NCBI RefSeq assembly: GCF_001612985.1
Contig: NZ_BDBM01000019.1
Span: 86,491 to 150,490 of the forward strand
DNA from: Nocardia gamkensis NBRC 108242
GTDB taxonomy: Bacteria > Actinomycetota > Actinomycetes > Mycobacteriales > Mycobacteriaceae
Reading direction: 5' to 3'
Length of the DNA stretch: 64,000 nucleotides
The notes under the pieces were generated by a model. It was not told the origin of the DNA and did not search any database. It was given only the letters and a program-made list of their open reading frames with translations. Below, in pieces: positions 25,171 through 33,064 of the stretch. The first letter of the stretch is position 1, and each line of letters starts with the position of its first letter. Made by a program: the position numbers and the translations under genes.

Positions 25171-25784
25171 CCACCGACAGCGCATCGGTCGTCGCGCGTG
25201 AGACCGGAACCGAGCAGGACGCGCACGCGCCGACGGACACGAAATCTCCCGGAACGAAGCGCATCAGGAAGCCGGGCTCAGCGCGCGGTTTGTCCCACAC
25301 GCTGCGGACCGAGTACGTCCCGGCCCTACTCGCCGTACTCGTCGTCGCCTCGGTCGCCACCGCAGCGTGCTTGTTCTTCCTGCAATACCGGCCCGACAGC
25401 CGGACCGATGACGACGCCGCGGCGGCGCTGGATGCCGCCTCGCGCGGCACGGTGGCGCTGCTGTCCTACGCACCCGACACCCTCGACCGGGATCTGGATT
25501 CCGCGAAGTCCTTTCTCACCGGCGACTTCCTGTCGTATTACAGCCAGTTCACCCAGCAGGTCGTGGCGCCCGCCGCCAAGCAGAAGTCGGTCCGGACCAC
25601 CGCGACCGTCGTGCGCGCCGCGGTGTCGGAACAGCGGCAGGACGAGGCGGTGGTCCTGGTGTTCATCAACCAGAGCACCACGAGCGCGGAGAAACCCGAC
25701 CCGGCCCTCGCCGCGAGCAGCGTCCGGGTCACCCTGCGCAAGGCCGACAGCGCATGGCGGATCTCGGCGTTCGACCCGGTCTAG
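25167..25784 (+). CDS. Orphan Mce-associated membrane protein (Mam/Omam-like)
   Basis: This 205-residue protein has a short cytoplasmic N-terminus, a transmembrane helix at about residues 48-70 (VPALLAVLVVASVATAACLFFL), and an external domain with LDRDLDSAKSFLTGDFLSYYSQF. It matches the same family as the preceding gene. The GTG overlaps the previous stop by GTGA, so the two are coupled. M. tuberculosis has comparable orphan Mce-associated pairs outside mce operons that are needed for lipid uptake; that role here is inferred. Confidence 0.8.
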   Translation: MTTDSASVVARETGTEQDAHAPTDTKSPGTKRIRKPGSARGLSHTLRTEYVPALLAVLVVASVATAACLFFLQYRPDSRTDDDAAAALDAASRGTVALLSYAPDTLDRDLDSAKSFLTGDFLSYYSQFTQQVVAPAAKQKSVRTTATVVRAAVSEQRQDEAVVLVFINQSTTSAEKPDPALAASSVRVTLRKADSAWRISAFDPV

Positions 25785-25811
25785 CCGATTGCGGCCGCTT
25801 CGGGAAATTTA

Positions 25812-25829
25812 ATTCTCGTTTACGAGAAT
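25812..25829. promoter_or_regulatory. Operator-like inverted repeat upstream of the thioesterase
   Basis: ATTCTCGTTTACGAGAAT is a perfect repeat of the two half-sites in inverted order, with a 4-base spacer. It ends 16 bases before the thioesterase ATG, which has no clear ribosome site. Confidence 0.6.
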
Positions 25830-25845
25830 CGACATACAATTAGGT

Positions 25846-26706
25846 ATGCCTGACCTCTGGAGTGAGCTGCTCACCTGCCTCGACCTACGCCAGCGGCCGA
25901 CTTCACCGGCGTCCGGAGCGGCGAAAACCCGGCCCGCGACCGATGGCCGCCGCCGCGAGACGTTGACCGTGTACGAGGGTCCCAGCCAGCGGCTCGACCA
26001 CGGTTGGCTGTACGGGGGGCAGCTACTGGCGCAGATCGTGCGTGCGGCCATGTCCGCCTGCCCCGCCAAGGCGGTCAAATCCCTGCACGTGGTGTTCGCC
26101 CACGAAGGAAAGGGCGACTCGCCGGTCTTCTACATCGTGCAGCGCCAGCACGAAGGCCGCTCGTTCGCCGCGCTCACCGTCACGGCCCGGCAGAAGCGGG
26201 ACGTCGTCGCCACCGCGGTCGTCTCGATGCATGCCCATGAGGACGGTCCGGAGCACCAGACCGTTCCGGGCATCCCCCCTGTGCCCGGACCGCGGCACCG
26301 CACCGACGTGCCGATCCTGCCCTGGGAGACCCGATCGACCACCGACCTCGATTCGACCGACGCGCATCCGCCCGACTACGAGCTGTGGATGCGGACCCCA
26401 CGGGTACCCGAGGACTTACACGCCGCTCTGACCGCCTACGCGACCGACCTGAGCCCCATCGGAACCGCGTTGCGCCCGTTGGAAGGATTCGGCCAGAGCG
26501 GTAACGGCACCGCGTTCACCTCGGCGACTATCACGCATTCGATCTGGTTCCACCGCGCGTTCCGCACCGACGAGTGGTTGCTGTTGCGCCACCACAGTCC
26601 ACTCGTCGCACACGGCCGCTGTTTCGGCAAGGGCGACGTCTTCGACCGAGACGGGACGCTCGTCGCATCATTCGCGCAGGAGGGCCTGCTCAGGTTCCGG
26701 CCGTAA
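25846..26706 (+). CDS. Acyl-CoA thioesterase II (TesB family)
   Basis: This 286-residue double-hotdog thioesterase contains LDHGWLYGGQLLAQIVRAAM in the first fold, and HSIWFHRAFRTDEWLLLRHHSPLVAHGRCFGKGDVFDRDGTLVASFAQEGLLR in the second, typical of TesB. It hydrolyses acyl-CoA to free acid and CoA, and may release stalled CoA or exportable products. The operator sits 16 bases before the start, and the DapB-like gene follows after 22 bases. Confidence 0.9.
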   Translation: MPDLWSELLTCLDLRQRPTSPASGAAKTRPATDGRRRETLTVYEGPSQRLDHGWLYGGQLLAQIVRAAMSACPAKAVKSLHVVFAHEGKGDSPVFYIVQRQHEGRSFAALTVTARQKRDVVATAVVSMHAHEDGPEHQTVPGIPPVPGPRHRTDVPILPWETRSTTDLDSTDAHPPDYELWMRTPRVPEDLHAALTAYATDLSPIGTALRPLEGFGQSGNGTAFTSATITHSIWFHRAFRTDEWLLLRHHSPLVAHGRCFGKGDVFDRDGTLVASFAQEGLLRFRP

Positions 26707-26728
26707 CTCCTCCCTCCCCGACTACGGA

Positions 26729-27814
26729 ATGGACGCCCCCATGAACCCGAATCGACGGCCGCACGGTCACGACGCCACACCAGGCCCCTATCGGGTCATC
26801 CAGTGGGCAACCGGCGGCGTCGGGGCGCACGCGTTGCGCGCCGTGCTCGATCATCCCGACCTCGTGCTCGCGGGTGTTCGGGTGCACGATCCCGCCAAGG
26901 CAGGCGTCGACGCCGGCGTCCTGTGCGGATCCGGCAGCACCACCGGCGTCGCCGCGACCACGGACGTCGACGAGATTCTGGCACTGGGCGCCGACTGCGT
27001 GCTGTACATGCCGCGCCTTTTCGACGTGGACGACGTCTGCCGTCTCCTGGTCGCCGGCGTCAACGTGGTCACCACGCACGGCGACCTGCGGCACCCCGAC
27101 ACCGTGGACCCCGAGGTATGCGCGCGGATCGAGGCGGCGTGCTGGTTCGGCGGGGCCTCGATCCTGAGCACGGGCATCGCGCCGGGTTTCGTGACCGAAA
27201 CGCTTCCCGTCGCACTCAGCTCGGTCCAGCGCAGGATCGACCGGCTGACGATCGAGGAGAGTGTCGACCTCGCCCGCCCGGGTATGTCGCGATTGCTCGT
27301 GGAGACAATGGGTTTCGGTACCTCGCCGGCACCGTTCGACGAACAGCGCCTCGCCCACGCCATCCATACCTTCGGTCCGTCGTTGCGGCTCGTCGCCGAC
27401 GCCGTCCGCCTGCCCCTCGACGCGTTCGAAGTGGTCGGCGAGGTCGCGCTCGCCGAGCACGACGTGCCGCTGGAGTTCACCACGCTGGCGGCGGGAACCG
27501 TGGCCGCACAGCGCATCACGGTCTCCGGACGGGGCGGCGGCCGTGTCCTGCTGCGCTTACGGTCCACGTGGTACTGCACCTCCGCACTGCGGCCGGGCTG
27601 GCCGGTGCGCGAGACCGGATGGCACGTGGCCATCGACGGCGAGACACCGATCGAGATGGATCTGCGCTACCCGGTGGACCCGAGCCGGATGAGCGCCATG
27701 TCGCCGCGATACGCGGCCAACCGCGCCGTCAACGCCGTCACCTACCTCTGCGCCGCGCCGCCCGGGATCCGCACCACCCTCGACCTACCCCCGTTGACCG
27801 CGAATCTCGGCTGA
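26729..27814 (+). CDS. DapB-like NAD(P)-dependent oxidoreductase
   Basis: This 361-residue protein has an N-terminal Rossmann domain (YRVIQWATGGVGAHALRAVL) of the kind shared by dihydrodipicolinate reductase and 2,4-diaminopentanoate dehydrogenase relatives. A VNVVTTHGDLRHP segment and a C-terminal dimerisation-like part follow. Many such proteins occur in actinobacterial lipid and steroid clusters without known activity. The start could also be the ATG at 26741. It is co-transcribed with the thioesterase. Confidence 0.8.
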   Translation: MDAPMNPNRRPHGHDATPGPYRVIQWATGGVGAHALRAVLDHPDLVLAGVRVHDPAKAGVDAGVLCGSGSTTGVAATTDVDEILALGADCVLYMPRLFDVDDVCRLLVAGVNVVTTHGDLRHPDTVDPEVCARIEAACWFGGASILSTGIAPGFVTETLPVALSSVQRRIDRLTIEESVDLARPGMSRLLVETMGFGTSPAPFDEQRLAHAIHTFGPSLRLVADAVRLPLDAFEVVGEVALAEHDVPLEFTTLAAGTVAAQRITVSGRGGGRVLLRLRSTWYCTSALRPGWPVRETGWHVAIDGETPIEMDLRYPVDPSRMSAMSPRYAANRAVNAVTYLCAAPPGIRTTLDLPPLTANLG

Positions 27815-27837
27815 TTCAGAACTCTACTTTCCAAATA

Positions 27838-27854
27838 CGAGAATGCTATTCTCG
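27838..27854. promoter_or_regulatory. Perfect operator palindrome next to a start codon
   Basis: CGAGAATGCTATTCTCG is perfect and extends by two further paired bases on each side. It ends six bases before the ATG at 27860, so bound protein would cover the translation start or a leaderless promoter. Confidence 0.7.
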
Positions 27855-27859
27855 TAGAT

Positions 27860-28282
27860 ATGGACGAAGGCAGCGCGCTGACTGCGCACAGCGAAACCGG
27901 TTTCGCACGAGGCCATTCCGTGCCCTTCGGGCACACCGAGCAGAGTCTGCCCGCTTCTGGTTCAGCGCGCCGCCCCGAGAGCGCCCGGGCGGGCGCACCG
28001 CGAGCCCGTGAAATCCGCGCACGCTTGTGGAGACACGACCGGCCGGGGAAGGCCAGGCCGGACACCGACGCTCCGCTGCGTGTGACGGTGCGGGAGGTGC
28101 TCGACTACTTCGCGAAATGCCCCGACTGCGGATACCCCGCCCAGGCGTCGGCGACCGTGCGGGAACTGCGCGACGGACGGGTGGAGACCGAGGTCAGGCC
28201 CAGTTGCGGGCTTCCATGCGGCTGGCAGGGGAACCCTCAGATCTCCACGAGCCCCGCCGGTCCGACTCCGGCGCGGCCTTGA
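27860..28282 (+). CDS. Small protein with a zinc-ribbon-like cysteine motif
   Basis: Up to 140 residues are encoded. The only domain-like part is near the C-terminus: VREVLDYFAKCPDCGYPAQAS and SCGLPCGWQGNP, four or five Cys that could bind zinc. The first 65 residues are low-complexity. The ATG abuts the palindrome and lacks a ribosome site, so the message may be leaderless or the true start may lie downstream. I do not know its function. The gene is monocistronic and converges on the next one. Confidence 0.55.
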   Translation: MDEGSALTAHSETGFARGHSVPFGHTEQSLPASGSARRPESARAGAPRAREIRARLWRHDRPGKARPDTDAPLRVTVREVLDYFAKCPDCGYPAQASATVRELRDGRVETEVRPSCGLPCGWQGNPQISTSPAGPTPARP

Positions 28283-28334
28283 CCCGAGTAGCGGGCCGGG
28301 CGGGCGAATCCGTTCCCGGCCGCACTTTTCGCGT

Positions 28335-28937
28335 TCAGCCCGCCGTGACGAGGTCGGTGCCGCCCCACAGTCCGGTCAGTAGAAGTTCCCCGCTGCGGAA
28401 CACCTCGGCGGCACCGACGTCGGAGGCGGGCACACCCGCCGCGGTCAGCGCACAGCTCTTGAATGCCTGCGCCGCGACGCTCAGCGGGTGATGCACCGCG
28501 CCGAGCCTGCGGTCGAGTTCCTCGGGCAACCCCTCGCCCCACAGCGCGACTTCGATCAGCCCGTGGTCCAGGCAGTCCAGCACACCCTGCCGAACCCGGG
28601 CGTCGGCGGCGAACAGCTCCGGGGCCACCGCCACCGCATGCGGCCAGGTGTCGTGCACGGGTGTGGCCAGCGAGCGCTCGAGATCCAGGACGGTCGCGCC
28701 GAGGATCTGCAGCGCCCGCGCGTCGGAGCAGTCGGCGAGCAGCACGGTCACCTCCCAACCCGCCATCGTCCGGTCGCACAGCCAGCCGCCGGCATGGCGC
28801 ACCACATCGACGGCGTTCACCGCGACCACCGCCAGCCGGTATCGCAGCAGATGCTTGCGCGCATGGGCGCGCCACCCGGTGACCGAATGCGCTCCACCGA
28901 AGCCCCGGTCGACGGATTCGAAGTCTCGAGCAGCCAT
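28335..28937 (-). CDS. Protein of unknown function
   Basis: This 200-residue protein includes RLAVVAVNAVDVVRHAGGWLCDRTMAGWEVTVLLADCSDARALQILGA and GVLDCLDHGLIEVALWGEGLPEELDRRLG. It has no signal peptide or membrane segment. The ATG at 28937 follows GGAGGG. I do not recognise the family. It is divergent from the carboxymuconolactone-decarboxylase-like gene, with at least two operator-like sites between them, so it is probably part of the regulon. Confidence 0.65.
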   Translation of the reverse strand: MAARDFESVDRGFGGAHSVTGWRAHARKHLLRYRLAVVAVNAVDVVRHAGGWLCDRTMAGWEVTVLLADCSDARALQILGATVLDLERSLATPVHDTWPHAVAVAPELFAADARVRQGVLDCLDHGLIEVALWGEGLPEELDRRLGAVHHPLSVAAQAFKSCALTAAGVPASDVGAAEVFRSGELLLTGLWGGTDLVTAG

Positions 28938-29196
28938 GCTCACCCTCCCTGCACTGGGCCATCGGCCGATCTCGGAGCGGCGGGGTGGTGCCCCGCGGAG
29001 GCGGCCGACCACCTTCGGTAACACACTCTCGCAAATGAAAGGTAGCTTCTCTTCAAGGGAGAATCAATACTCGACGGCGCTCGGAACGTCGGACGGAAGG
29101 GAAGACGGAGTTCCCCAACGAGACGCCAGCGCGCCCTTCGCGACAGCCCGCGCCGAACGGCCACGTCCCTCGTACGTTGACTGCGGTCGAAGAGTT

Positions 29197-29213
29197 TGAA
29201 AATGTAGTACTCA
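29197..29213. promoter_or_regulatory. Operator-like palindrome
   Basis: The sequence is TGAAAATGTAGTACTCA (left half 6 of 7, right half 5 of 7). It is the first of two adjacent sites upstream of the gene at 29254. Confidence 0.55.
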
Positions 29214-29217
29214 AATG

Positions 29218-29234
29218 CGAGAGTTATATTCTCA
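29218..29234. promoter_or_regulatory. Operator-like palindrome
   Basis: The sequence is CGAGAGTTATATTCTCA. The right half is perfect and the left half matches 5 of 7. GGAGAAT at 29236-29242 adds another half-site just before the AGGAG ribosome site. Confidence 0.6.
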
Positions 29235-29253
29235 AGGAGAATAGGAGAAGGCG

Positions 29254-29781
29254 ATGAAGGTGAGCCCACTTCCGGAGGACCAGTGGGACGACACGGTGAA
29301 CGCCGCGTTGTCCCGCATGCTGCCCGCCGACCGCCGCAACCCGACGGCGGCGGGCAACGCCCTCGCGACCCTGGTCCGCCATCCAGCCCTGACGAAGGCC
29401 TTCCTCGGCTTCAATGTCCATCTGTTGTTCGGGTCCACGCTGGAGCCCCGGCTGCGCGAACTGGCCATCCTGCGGGTAGCCCATCAGCGCGGGTGCGAGT
29501 ACGAGTGGCATCACCACGCCCGAATGGGCGCCGCGGCCGGACTCACCGAAGGTGATATCGCCGCGGCCCGGGGCGAGGCGGCCGCCGACGACGATTTCGA
29601 CCGCCTGCTGCTGCGGGCCGTGGACGAACTCGGCGAGAAGTCGGCGCTGTCCGATGAAACCTGGGCCGCCTTGGGCGAACGTCTCGACGAGCGGCAACGC
29701 ATGGATCTCGTCTTCACGGTGGGCGGCTACACCACGCTGGCCATGGCCTTCAACACCTTCGGCGTCCAAGTCGAACACTAG
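29254..29781 (+). CDS. Carboxymuconolactone decarboxylase-family protein
   Basis: This 175-residue AhpD/CMD-like protein contains LRELAILRVAHQRGCEYEWHHHARMGAAAGLTEGDI, the helical repeat with the conserved E-W-H-H segment. It has one Cys rather than the CxxC of AhpD, so a peroxidase role is unlikely. It could act as a decarboxylase or isomerase. The ATG follows AGGAG. It converges on acyl-CoA dehydrogenase pair 2. Confidence 0.88.
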   Translation: MKVSPLPEDQWDDTVNAALSRMLPADRRNPTAAGNALATLVRHPALTKAFLGFNVHLLFGSTLEPRLRELAILRVAHQRGCEYEWHHHARMGAAAGLTEGDIAAARGEAAADDDFDRLLLRAVDELGEKSALSDETWAALGERLDERQRMDLVFTVGGYTTLAMAFNTFGVQVEH

Positions 29782-29848
29782 CGCTCGCCGTCGTCGCCGA
29801 CCCGGCACTTCCGCGTGGAAGGACCGGGTGGGCGACGACTTTCGCAGG

Positions 29849-31024
29849 TCAGCCGCGCGGCAGGCCGAGCACGCGCTCGGCGATGATCGTCCGCTGGATC
29901 TCCGAGGTGCCGCCTGCGATGGTGCCCGCGAAACTCCGGATGTAGCGCTCGAACCAACCGGCGGAGAAGTGGTCCAGATTCAGGAAATTCGGGCGGGAGC
30001 TCATCGCCGGGTGGGCCAGCCCGTCCACCCCGACGGCGTTCAGCGCTTGTTCCGACGCCGATTGCACGGCTTCCGAACCCAGCACTTTGAGAATCGAGAG
30101 GGCGGGCACGTCCTGCTCCCCGCGCGCCTCCCGCGCCAGGGCCGCCGACCCGAGCAATCGCAGGGCGTGCGCGTCCATGACCAGCTTCGCGTACGCGTCG
30201 CGGTCGAACACGGTCCGGGGCCGGAAGTCCCCTAGCAGATCCTCCAGCCGGTCGGCGTATCCCAGCCACAGCAGCGTGCGTTCGTGACCGAGCGACCCGG
30301 TGGCCACCGACCAGCCCTGGTTCGGCGCGCCGATCAGGTTCGCCGCGGGCACCCGGACACCCTCGAAGTAGACCTCGTTGAAATCCAGATCGTCCGGCGA
30401 GCACACCGAGGGGAACGGGCGTCGCGTCACCCCGGGCGAGTCGGTCGGAATCAGCAGGACACTGATGCCCCGGTGCTTCGGCGCCGTGGGATCGGTGCGC
30501 ACGAAGGTCAGCAGCACGTCGGCCGCATGGGCGCCGGAGGTCCACACCTTCTGGCCGTCGACGACGTACTCGTCCCCGTCCCGCACCGCCCTGGTGCGCA
30601 GCGAGGCCAGGTCCGAACCGGCTCCCGGCTCGCTCATGCCCAACGCGGCGGTGATCTCGGCCCGTAGGATCGGCACCGCCCAGCGCCGCTTCTGCTCCTC
30701 GGTGCCGAACGACAGCAGCGAGGCCGCGACGATCCCGACCCCCTGCGGATTGAAGCTGTGGTAGATCCGCCGCTTGGACAGCTCCTCCAGATGCACGTAC
30801 TGCTGCAGCACCGTGGCGTTGCGCCCGCCGAACTCCGGCGGATTCGCAGGAAGCAGCCAGCCGTTGTCGAACAGCAGGCGTTGCCAGCGCCGCGCCCATT
30901 CCGGCACGTGCGCGCTGGAGAGGGAGCGCTCCGTGGCCTCGGCTTCGCTCGGCAGATGGGCGGTGAGGAACGCGACGAATTCGGCGCGGAACGCCTCGAC
31001 GTCGGGATCAAAGGTGAGCTGCAC
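29849..31024 (-). CDS. Acyl-CoA dehydrogenase, pair 2, long subunit
   Basis: This 391-residue subunit is very similar to the one at 16089-17264. It has MSEPGAGSDLASLRTRA, VDGQKVWTSGAHAADV and a C-terminal FAGTIAGGTSEIQRTIIAERVLGLPRG. The GTG at 31024 follows GAGGAG. It overlaps the short-subunit gene by 17 bases. The same gene order and overlap as in pair 1 show that the two pairs arose by duplication. They probably act on successive or differently sized CoA esters. Confidence 0.9.
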   Translation of the reverse strand: MQLTFDPDVEAFRAEFVAFLTAHLPSEAEATERSLSSAHVPEWARRWQRLLFDNGWLLPANPPEFGGRNATVLQQYVHLEELSKRRIYHSFNPQGVGIVAASLLSFGTEEQKRRWAVPILRAEITAALGMSEPGAGSDLASLRTRAVRDGDEYVVDGQKVWTSGAHAADVLLTFVRTDPTAPKHRGISVLLIPTDSPGVTRRPFPSVCSPDDLDFNEVYFEGVRVPAANLIGAPNQGWSVATGSLGHERTLLWLGYADRLEDLLGDFRPRTVFDRDAYAKLVMDAHALRLLGSAALAREARGEQDVPALSILKVLGSEAVQSASEQALNAVGVDGLAHPAMSSRPNFLNLDHFSAGWFERYIRSFAGTIAGGTSEIQRTIIAERVLGLPRG

Positions 31025-32006
31025 GGTACTCCTCGGCGATGAGCGCCCGGTGTTCGGCCGCGCCGCCGAGCATCAGCTCGCCGGCCTTGGCCCGCTTGAG
31101 CGCGAACTGTAGGTCGTTCTCCCAGGTGAATCCCATGGCGCCGAACAGCTGGAGACCATGGCGGAAGACCAGCGCCTGGCACTCCCCCGCGGACGCCTTG
31201 GCCATGGATGCCGCCATCCGCCGCCGCGGGTCGTCCGCGGCAAGGCACAACGCGGCGAAGAACCCCAGCGCGCGGGCGCGCTCGATCGCGATGTGCATAT
31301 CGGCCGCCTTGTGCTGCACCGCCTGGAACGATCCGATCGGCCTGTCGAACTGACGACGGCCGCGCACGTGCTCCAAGGCGAGATCGAGAATGCGCTGACA
31401 GGCGCCGACGGTGGTCAGCGCGAGCCCGGTGAGCGCGTGCTGACGGGCGCGTTCGGTATCTGCCCCGCTGCGGTCCGCGTCGGTGACCCGCACACCGGCG
31501 AACCGGACCTCCGCGACGTGCAGCACCGGGTCGAAGACCGATGTGCGGGCGGCGGTCACCGCCTCGGCGGGCACCACGAACACACCGGCGTCGGTGACCA
31601 CGGCGAAACGTTCCGCCCGGTCGCCGTCGAGCACGTTGCGCGCGGTGCCGTCCAACCGCCATCCCGGGCCGTCGCGCCGGACGGCGACGCCGGAATGCAC
31701 CGCCGTGCACGGTCGCTCGATCCGCCCCGCGCCCGGGACGAGCGGGGCGAACTGGGTCATCGACGCCAGGAAAGGAGTGGGGTCGGTGGCGCGTCCGAGT
31801 TCTTCCAGGACGATGGCCAATTCGACGCCGAGGGCCGGATCGGTCAGTTCGGTCCAGCCGACGTCGACATAGGTCTGCCACAACGGGCCGGGTTCGAGGT
31901 CCTTGTCCACGATGTCCCGGATCAGGGCGGGCGGACACTGCTTCGCCGTGACCTCACGCGCCGTCTCGCGCAATAGTCGCTGGTCGGCGTCGAACTCGAA
32001 CAGCAT
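31008..32006 (-). CDS. Acyl-CoA dehydrogenase, pair 2, short subunit
   Basis: This 332-residue subunit begins MLFEFDADQRLLRETAREVTAK and is paralogous to 17245-18240. The family segments RRQFDRPIGSFQAVQHKAADMHIAIERARA and FRHGLQLFGAMGFTWENDLQFALKRAKAGELMLGG are present. The ATG has a GGGTCGAG upstream. A perfect operator palindrome lies 40 bases before it. It heads the pair on the minus strand, just downstream of the MarR gene on the same strand. Confidence 0.9.
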   Translation of the reverse strand: MLFEFDADQRLLRETAREVTAKQCPPALIRDIVDKDLEPGPLWQTYVDVGWTELTDPALGVELAIVLEELGRATDPTPFLASMTQFAPLVPGAGRIERPCTAVHSGVAVRRDGPGWRLDGTARNVLDGDRAERFAVVTDAGVFVVPAEAVTAARTSVFDPVLHVAEVRFAGVRVTDADRSGADTERARQHALTGLALTTVGACQRILDLALEHVRGRRQFDRPIGSFQAVQHKAADMHIAIERARALGFFAALCLAADDPRRRMAASMAKASAGECQALVFRHGLQLFGAMGFTWENDLQFALKRAKAGELMLGGAAEHRALIAEEYRAAHL

Positions 32007-32046
32007 CTCGACCCTCTTCCCTCTCGCAGCATCGCGTGCACCGATA

Positions 32047-32063
32047 TGAGAATAGCATTCTCA
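32047..32063. promoter_or_regulatory. Perfect operator palindrome, best copy
   Basis: TGAGAATAGCATTCTCA is a perfect 7-3-7 inverted repeat and extends one base on each side. I use it as the reference for the island motif. It lies between the MarR stop and acyl-CoA dehydrogenase pair 2. Confidence 0.75.
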
Positions 32064-32102
32064 TTTTGGAAAGCGACACTTCGGGACGGTGTCGATGAGC
32101 GG

Positions 32103-32579
32103 TCAGACCGCGTGCGCCTCGGAGACCCGTCCGGTCGCGCGGACGAGCGCCGAGTTGACGTCGCGAACGAAAGTCAGCAGGGTCAGCAGGGTCGCGTCAT
32201 CGTCCGGCAGGCCTCCGTCGAGCGCGGCGAGCTCACCGAACAGCGGGGCCACCGCCACCTCCGCCCGCACCGCGACGAGTTCCACCCGGACCCGCCGCCG
32301 GTCTTCCGAATCCCGGCTCCTTCGCACGTATCCCGCGCGCTCCAGCCGGTCGACGACGGTGGTGATAGCGCCGCCGCGGGTGATGCCGAGCCGATCCGCC
32401 AACTGCCCCGGGGTGAGCGGCCCCAGCATGCTCAGCAGGTTCAGCGCGCTGAGATCGGTGACCGTGATGCCGAGCCGTGCGGCGACGGCCGAATGGAACA
32501 CCACCGTCTGGGTCGCGTGCCTGCGCAACTCCTCACGCAGCGCACCCAAAGTCTCCTCGCGCGTGCTCGGTGCCGACAT
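32103..32579 (-). CDS. MarR-family transcriptional regulator
   Basis: This 158-residue winged-helix regulator contains LNLLSMLGPLTPGQLADRLGITRGGAITTVVDRLERAGYVRRSRDSEDRRRVRVELV, the MarR DNA-recognition helix and wing. The ATG at 32579 follows GGAGG. Its own upstream region has three ATTCTCT half-sites. It sits at the right end of the island and is a second candidate for binding the shared operator, or it may control only itself. Confidence 0.88.
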   Translation of the reverse strand: MSAPSTREETLGALREELRRHATQTVVFHSAVAARLGITVTDLSALNLLSMLGPLTPGQLADRLGITRGGAITTVVDRLERAGYVRRSRDSEDRRRVRVELVAVRAEVAVAPLFGELAALDGGLPDDDATLLTLLTFVRDVNSALVRATGRVSEAHAV

Positions 32580-32613
32580 CACGTCTCCCTCCTCCGGATT
32601 CTCTGATATCGAG

Positions 32614-32632
32614 ATTCTCTCACGGAGAGAAT
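32614..32632. promoter_or_regulatory. Inverted repeat upstream of marR
   Basis: ATTCTCT and AGAGAAT form a perfect repeat separated by CACGG. Another ATTCTCT lies at 32598-32604, 16 bases away in direct orientation. This may be an autoregulatory site. Confidence 0.5.
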
Positions 32633-32829
32633 AGCCTTTCATGCGACGGTGCGGTTCACCGAGCGGCCCTTGCGGATGACCTCGAAGAGCGAGGTAATCG
32701 ATCAGAGCGGGTAAGCACCGAATCCGCTCTGTCGCCGGGTCCAGCCACCCGGCGGCCCGAGCCATCCATCGACCAGCCGAATTCGCCGGGGAGGGGAGGA
32801 GCCCGGCACCGACGACAGCGAGGTTCGTC

Positions 32830-33030
32830 ATGTACAAGAAGTTGCGCGCTGGGGCGACAGCCCTGATGGTCGCCCCCGCCATCGCAGCCGCTTCGGCCAC
32901 GGCCACCGCCGAACCCGGGCCCGCACCGGAGCGACAAGAAGTCATGGCCGGGTTCTCGGCCCCGCCGTGCTTACCCTTGATCCTTCCGCCTGCCGTAAAC
33001 GTCAACGCGTTCCTGATCTGCCTCGCGTGA
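32830..33030 (+). CDS. Small secreted peptide, unknown function
   Basis: This 66-residue product has a Sec-type signal peptide (MYKKLRAGATALMVAPAIAAASATATA, cleavage after an Ala-rich stretch). The mature part of about 38 residues has two Cys and a hydrophobic Pro-rich end (SAPPCLPLILPPAVNVNAFLICLA). The ATG has GCGAGG nearby. Similar short secreted peptides occur in mycobacteria and nocardiae without known function. Confidence 0.5.
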   Translation: MYKKLRAGATALMVAPAIAAASATATAEPGPAPERQEVMAGFSAPPCLPLILPPAVNVNAFLICLA

Positions 33031-33064
33031 CGTTCGGCGATTCCCGGCCCGGCGCCCAGCGATA

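Larger units (their letters stand above)
28938..29253. other. Divergent regulatory region with several operator-like sites
   Basis: This 316-base region has no credible gene. It contains two good palindromes near its right end (29197-29213 and 29218-29234). Weaker sites are TGAAAGGTAGCTTCTCT at 29036-29052 and a GGAGAAT half-site at 29058-29064. Confidence 0.6.
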
